The notes beneath the pieces were generated by a model. That model searched no databases. It was not told the origin of the DNA and saw nothing but the letters and a program-made list of their open reading frames with translations. From UBA4465 sp002292365 (lineage in GTDB: Bacteria > Bacteroidota > Bacteroidia > Cytophagales > Cyclobacteriaceae), in NCBI GenBank assembly GCA_943788615.1, contig CALSQY010000001.1:744001-808000 (forward strand): DNA of 64,000 nt, given 5' to 3'. The stretch's first letter is position 1, and every line of letters starts with the position of its first letter. The position numbers and the translations under genes were made by a program. Positions 61,861 through 64,000 of this stretch are shown piece after piece.

Positions 61861-63591
61861 TTAATTTGTAACTTTTATCGAAAGGGTAATGTTTACCTTA
61901 GCGCTCTCTAATAATGGTAAAAACTCACCATCAGCCGTATTTAAGGACAATATCAATTGAATGGTTTCGGTCGTTTTTAGTGCTTCTATTGCATCTGCGT
62001 CAAGTATTATGGGATATGTAGAAGTACTAGCTACTATTGAACCATCAGCTGTCAATATTGGTGGATCTATAAGCTGATCTTCTTCGCTATGTAGTGATAC
62101 ATCACCAGCATCTAAAAAGTGCATGTTTACGCTTACACCTAACGGAAGTTCATTTACAGCTGTTAGCCTGATTTCTACTTCTGGGATATTTTGTTCATTA
62201 TCCTCGAGCTCATCAATTAAATCTTTGATATCATCACCACCGTCAAAATCAATTTCTTGGATTACTGTGAGATCTGTAAGGTTAATTTCAACTGGGAGCT
62301 CCATAACCACATCAGACTCAATAATCGCACCTGAGTTCAGTCCGTAGAGTGCGATATATCTCGTAACCACGACAGCCCAGGCAATTTCACCTGTATCTGG
62401 ATCTTTGTAAGCTTTTTCCGGAATGCCTGTGAGATCAGTTCCTACAAAAAGAGTATCTAGCAAATCATAGGTCGACTCAGGATGATTGTAGGTTAAATTA
62501 GTTGTGATATATTCTTCTTTACCTTCAACTACACGACCAGTACTCGTATTGAAAACAACCTCTAAATCATCAAATGTAAGGATACCCGGCACACCATCTT
62601 GTTCAGTACCTGTAGTCGCCTCTAAAATTTGTTCTCCGGAGGCGACATATATTGGGATAATTTCAGTAGAGTCTGGAATCAATGTCATATCTGTCCTGGG
62701 TGCTCCAGATGGATCTTTGCTCCAAGTCTGGGATCCCAGATCAAAAAAGGCTGTATCAATAATAAGGATAGGATCACCATCACCATCTAAATCAGGTATG
62801 CTATCACCATTTGCGTCGACTGTTGTGACAATCACAGTATCAACATTTACAATATAGGGACCCAACGTGTCAATATCAAAATAGATTACAGTATCCGGTA
62901 CGTCAGGAAAAGCTACAAAACCAATTTCCATAGTCAAACTGTCTGGCTGAATGGCCAGCATTTCTCTTAAGTTAGAATTGGTTTCGTCCATATAGATATC
63001 TATGGTTTCTCTTTTTACCGTATCTAAACGTGTTGGTGTATTTATAGTCTGGAGTGAATCGGCAGGATCATTCCAAACTAGATCAACAGATGTTTGCAAA
63101 ATGTCGTTTTCATCATATTTTACTGATTGAAATTTCAAGAACCTTAGTGAGGATGGAATCTGTAAAGTATTTTTGAAGTTAAACGATAATTTGGGACTTT
63201 TTACTTCGAAAGCACCCCCACTAAATTCCTCAAAAAAATCTATTGCAAAAGAGATGGCAGGCACTTCCAAGATTTGAATTAATTCGACATCAAAATCTAA
63301 TTCAGGCTGTTCTCCCAATTCTTCATCAATATTAATGGTATCACCTTCGTTGAATCTAAAGACAATTACACCATCCGAGTTAGTATAATACTCTAGATCA
63401 TCGCCTGCGTCCGCAAGCAGAGAATCGACTGTATACTCAATATTTCCAATCGTAAATGCAAATATGCCGTTGTAATCTGGCACGACGATGTTGTCAGCGC
63501 CGTCTAATTCTTCTTCTAGCTTATCTGTATCACAACTTATGCCTGTCAGAAGCAGTGATAGCATTAGGAGGAGGATGTGATTTTTTTTCAT
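61861..63591 (-). CDS. Large acidic lipoprotein of unknown function
   Basis: The 576-residue protein has a lipoprotein signal ending LLLTGISC (Cys20). The mature part is very acidic and beta-rich, with a thrombospondin type 3-like calcium-binding stretch (DANGDSIPDLDGDGDP, about residues 258-273). I do not recognise a named family. It precedes the DUF5723-OmpA gene by 10 bp in the same operon, so a surface or periplasmic partner role is likely. Acidic calcium-binding sequence suits a marine or saline setting, but that is inference. No T9SS C-terminal sorting domain is seen. Confidence 0.65.
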   Translation of the reverse strand: MKKNHILLLMLSLLLTGISCDTDKLEEELDGADNIVVPDYNGIFAFTIGNIEYTVDSLLADAGDDLEYYTNSDGVIVFRFNEGDTINIDEELGEQPELDFDVELIQILEVPAISFAIDFFEEFSGGAFEVKSPKLSFNFKNTLQIPSSLRFLKFQSVKYDENDILQTSVDLVWNDPADSLQTINTPTRLDTVKRETIDIYMDETNSNLREMLAIQPDSLTMEIGFVAFPDVPDTVIYFDIDTLGPYIVNVDTVIVTTVDANGDSIPDLDGDGDPILIIDTAFFDLGSQTWSKDPSGAPRTDMTLIPDSTEIIPIYVASGEQILEATTGTEQDGVPGILTFDDLEVVFNTSTGRVVEGKEEYITTNLTYNHPESTYDLLDTLFVGTDLTGIPEKAYKDPDTGEIAWAVVVTRYIALYGLNSGAIIESDVVMELPVEINLTDLTVIQEIDFDGGDDIKDLIDELEDNEQNIPEVEIRLTAVNELPLGVSVNMHFLDAGDVSLHSEEDQLIDPPILTADGSIVASTSTYPIILDADAIEALKTTETIQLILSLNTADGEFLPLLESAKVNITLSIKVTN

Positions 63592-63684
63592 ATTTGGTTG
63601 TTACTTAGTATTTGAATTGGCATTTTCTACTGTTTAAATATTCCAATTATATGCAAGTTGCCTTTTTTTTTGGTTAATAAAAAA

Positions 63685-63751
63685 AAATAGACCTTCTATC
63701 CAATGCAAAGAAAGGCAATATACAGTAATTTTAAGCTGTTGCGGTCTATTT
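63685..63751 (-). terminator. Terminator with long loop after the second OmpA gene
   Basis: On the minus strand AAATAGACC (63743-63751) pairs perfectly with GGTCTATTT (63685-63693), then a run of T follows. The right arm overlaps the OmpA gene stop codon. The loop is 49 bases, unusually long for a simple terminator, and may hold further weak pairing. Confidence 0.5.
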
Positions 63752-64000
63752 AACTGCACTTACTCTGAATTCAACCCTTCTGTTCTGGGCTCTGAATACG
63801 TCTGATGTATTAGGCACCACCGGCTGACTTTCTCCGTAACCTTTGGAGGTGAGCATCCTCGAAGGCACTTTTTGGGAGATGAGGTGATCCATGACCGCTT
63901 GGGCCCGTGCCTCAGATAATTTCAAATTATTTCCATCGCTTCCTACATCGTCGGTGTGGGCAGAGATTTCTAAAATGATATTTTTATTTTGAGCCAATAC
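63746..64000 (-). CDS. OmpA-family protein, C-terminal fragment (cut by window edge)
   Basis: The frame continues past base 64000, so only the last ~84 residues are present. They are an OmpA peptidoglycan-binding domain: LEISAHTDDVGSDGNN, ARAQAVMDHLI, SKGYGESQPVVPNTS and NRRVEFRV. The domain closely resembles the C-terminus of the DUF5723-OmpA protein at 59526-61850 (AHTDDVG, KGYGE-QPVVPNTS), suggesting tandem paralogues. Its N-terminal domains are not visible. A terminator overlaps its stop codon. Confidence 0.87.
   Translation of the reverse strand, partial: VLAQNKNIILEISAHTDDVGSDGNNLKLSEARAQAVMDHLISQKVPSRMLTSKGYGESQPVVPNTSDVFRAQNRRVEFRVSAVK

Noticed and set aside
1..64000. CRISPR arrays, intact insertion sequences, prophage, toxin-antitoxin pairs and T9SS C-terminal sorting domains
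   Set aside because: I looked for repeat-spacer patterns, transposases, phage structural genes and sorting-domain endings on both strands and saw none that hold up.

Overview
The window is a stretch of a Bacteroidota chromosome, probably from a free-living, aerobic, possibly marine or aquatic Cytophagia- or Saprospiria-type organism. The evidence is a TonB-dependent receptor followed by a DUF5074-type lipoprotein, the type IX secretion gene porQ, a PorE-like OmpA protein, a bacterial GH3-family gene, DUF5723-OmpA proteins, AT-rich DNA, start sites without Shine-Dalgarno sequences, and promoters that fit the Bacteroidota pattern (TTG, about 19-20 bp, TAnnTTTG). No rRNA, intact insertion sequence, prophage or CRISPR array is present. 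The placement is inferred from gene content only.

Layout. Bases 1-3.5 kb hold the end of a TonB receptor, its lipoprotein partner and the B12-enzyme chaperone MeaB. From 3.6 to 8.5 kb a tight minus-strand operon encodes Lon, PorQ and HslU. A divergent PorE-like gene follows, then a minus-strand operon GH3-dxr-rseP and dnaA. At 16.5-19.6 kb is a methylmalonyl-CoA mutase in which a small-subunit-like domain is fused to a complete large subunit. From 19.6 to 30 kb are a guanidino-hydrolase coupled to an amino-acid antiporter, a Rieske oxygenase, an aldo/keto reductase, a DEAD-box helicase, a secreted DinB-like protein, YgiQ and a NIPSNAP protein. At 28.8-33.4 kb a membrane iron-sulfur protein, a FAD/NAD oxidoreductase and an MFS transporter form a likely redox module. 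From 33.3 to 41.6 kb are stand-alone metabolic enzymes: an MTR-kinase-like protein, an MDR oxidoreductase, an N-acyl-amide hydrolase lipoprotein, DUF3050, a threonine dehydratase and an exported MlrC-like protein.

Bases 41.6-46.3 kb look like an accessory and decaying strip: a multiply frameshifted NTF2/SnoaL-like pseudogene, four small membrane proteins (DUF3784-, DoxX- and DUF2834-like), about 500 bp with only coding debris, and a GH16 beta-glucanase lipoprotein. The strip ends at tRNA-Ser(UGA). Housekeeping then resumes with rarA, an Fe(III) ABC importer (binding protein, permease, ATPase) with a clear promoter and palindromes, hutI, an AgcS symporter and a dienelactone hydrolase. nuoABCD follows without the rest of complex I. 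The window ends in an envelope set: lipoprotein, DUF5723-OmpA and the C-terminus of a second OmpA protein.

Themes are energy metabolism (complex I, redox module), propionate and branched-chain carbon handling (MutAB, MeaB), envelope biogenesis and proteolysis (Lon, HslU, RseP, PorQ, PorE, OmpA proteins) and nutrient import. The points most worth a second look are the fused mutase, PorQ set between two AAA+ protease genes, the iron-sulfur/FAD module, the iron-importer control region, the broken NTF2-like gene and the split nuo cluster.
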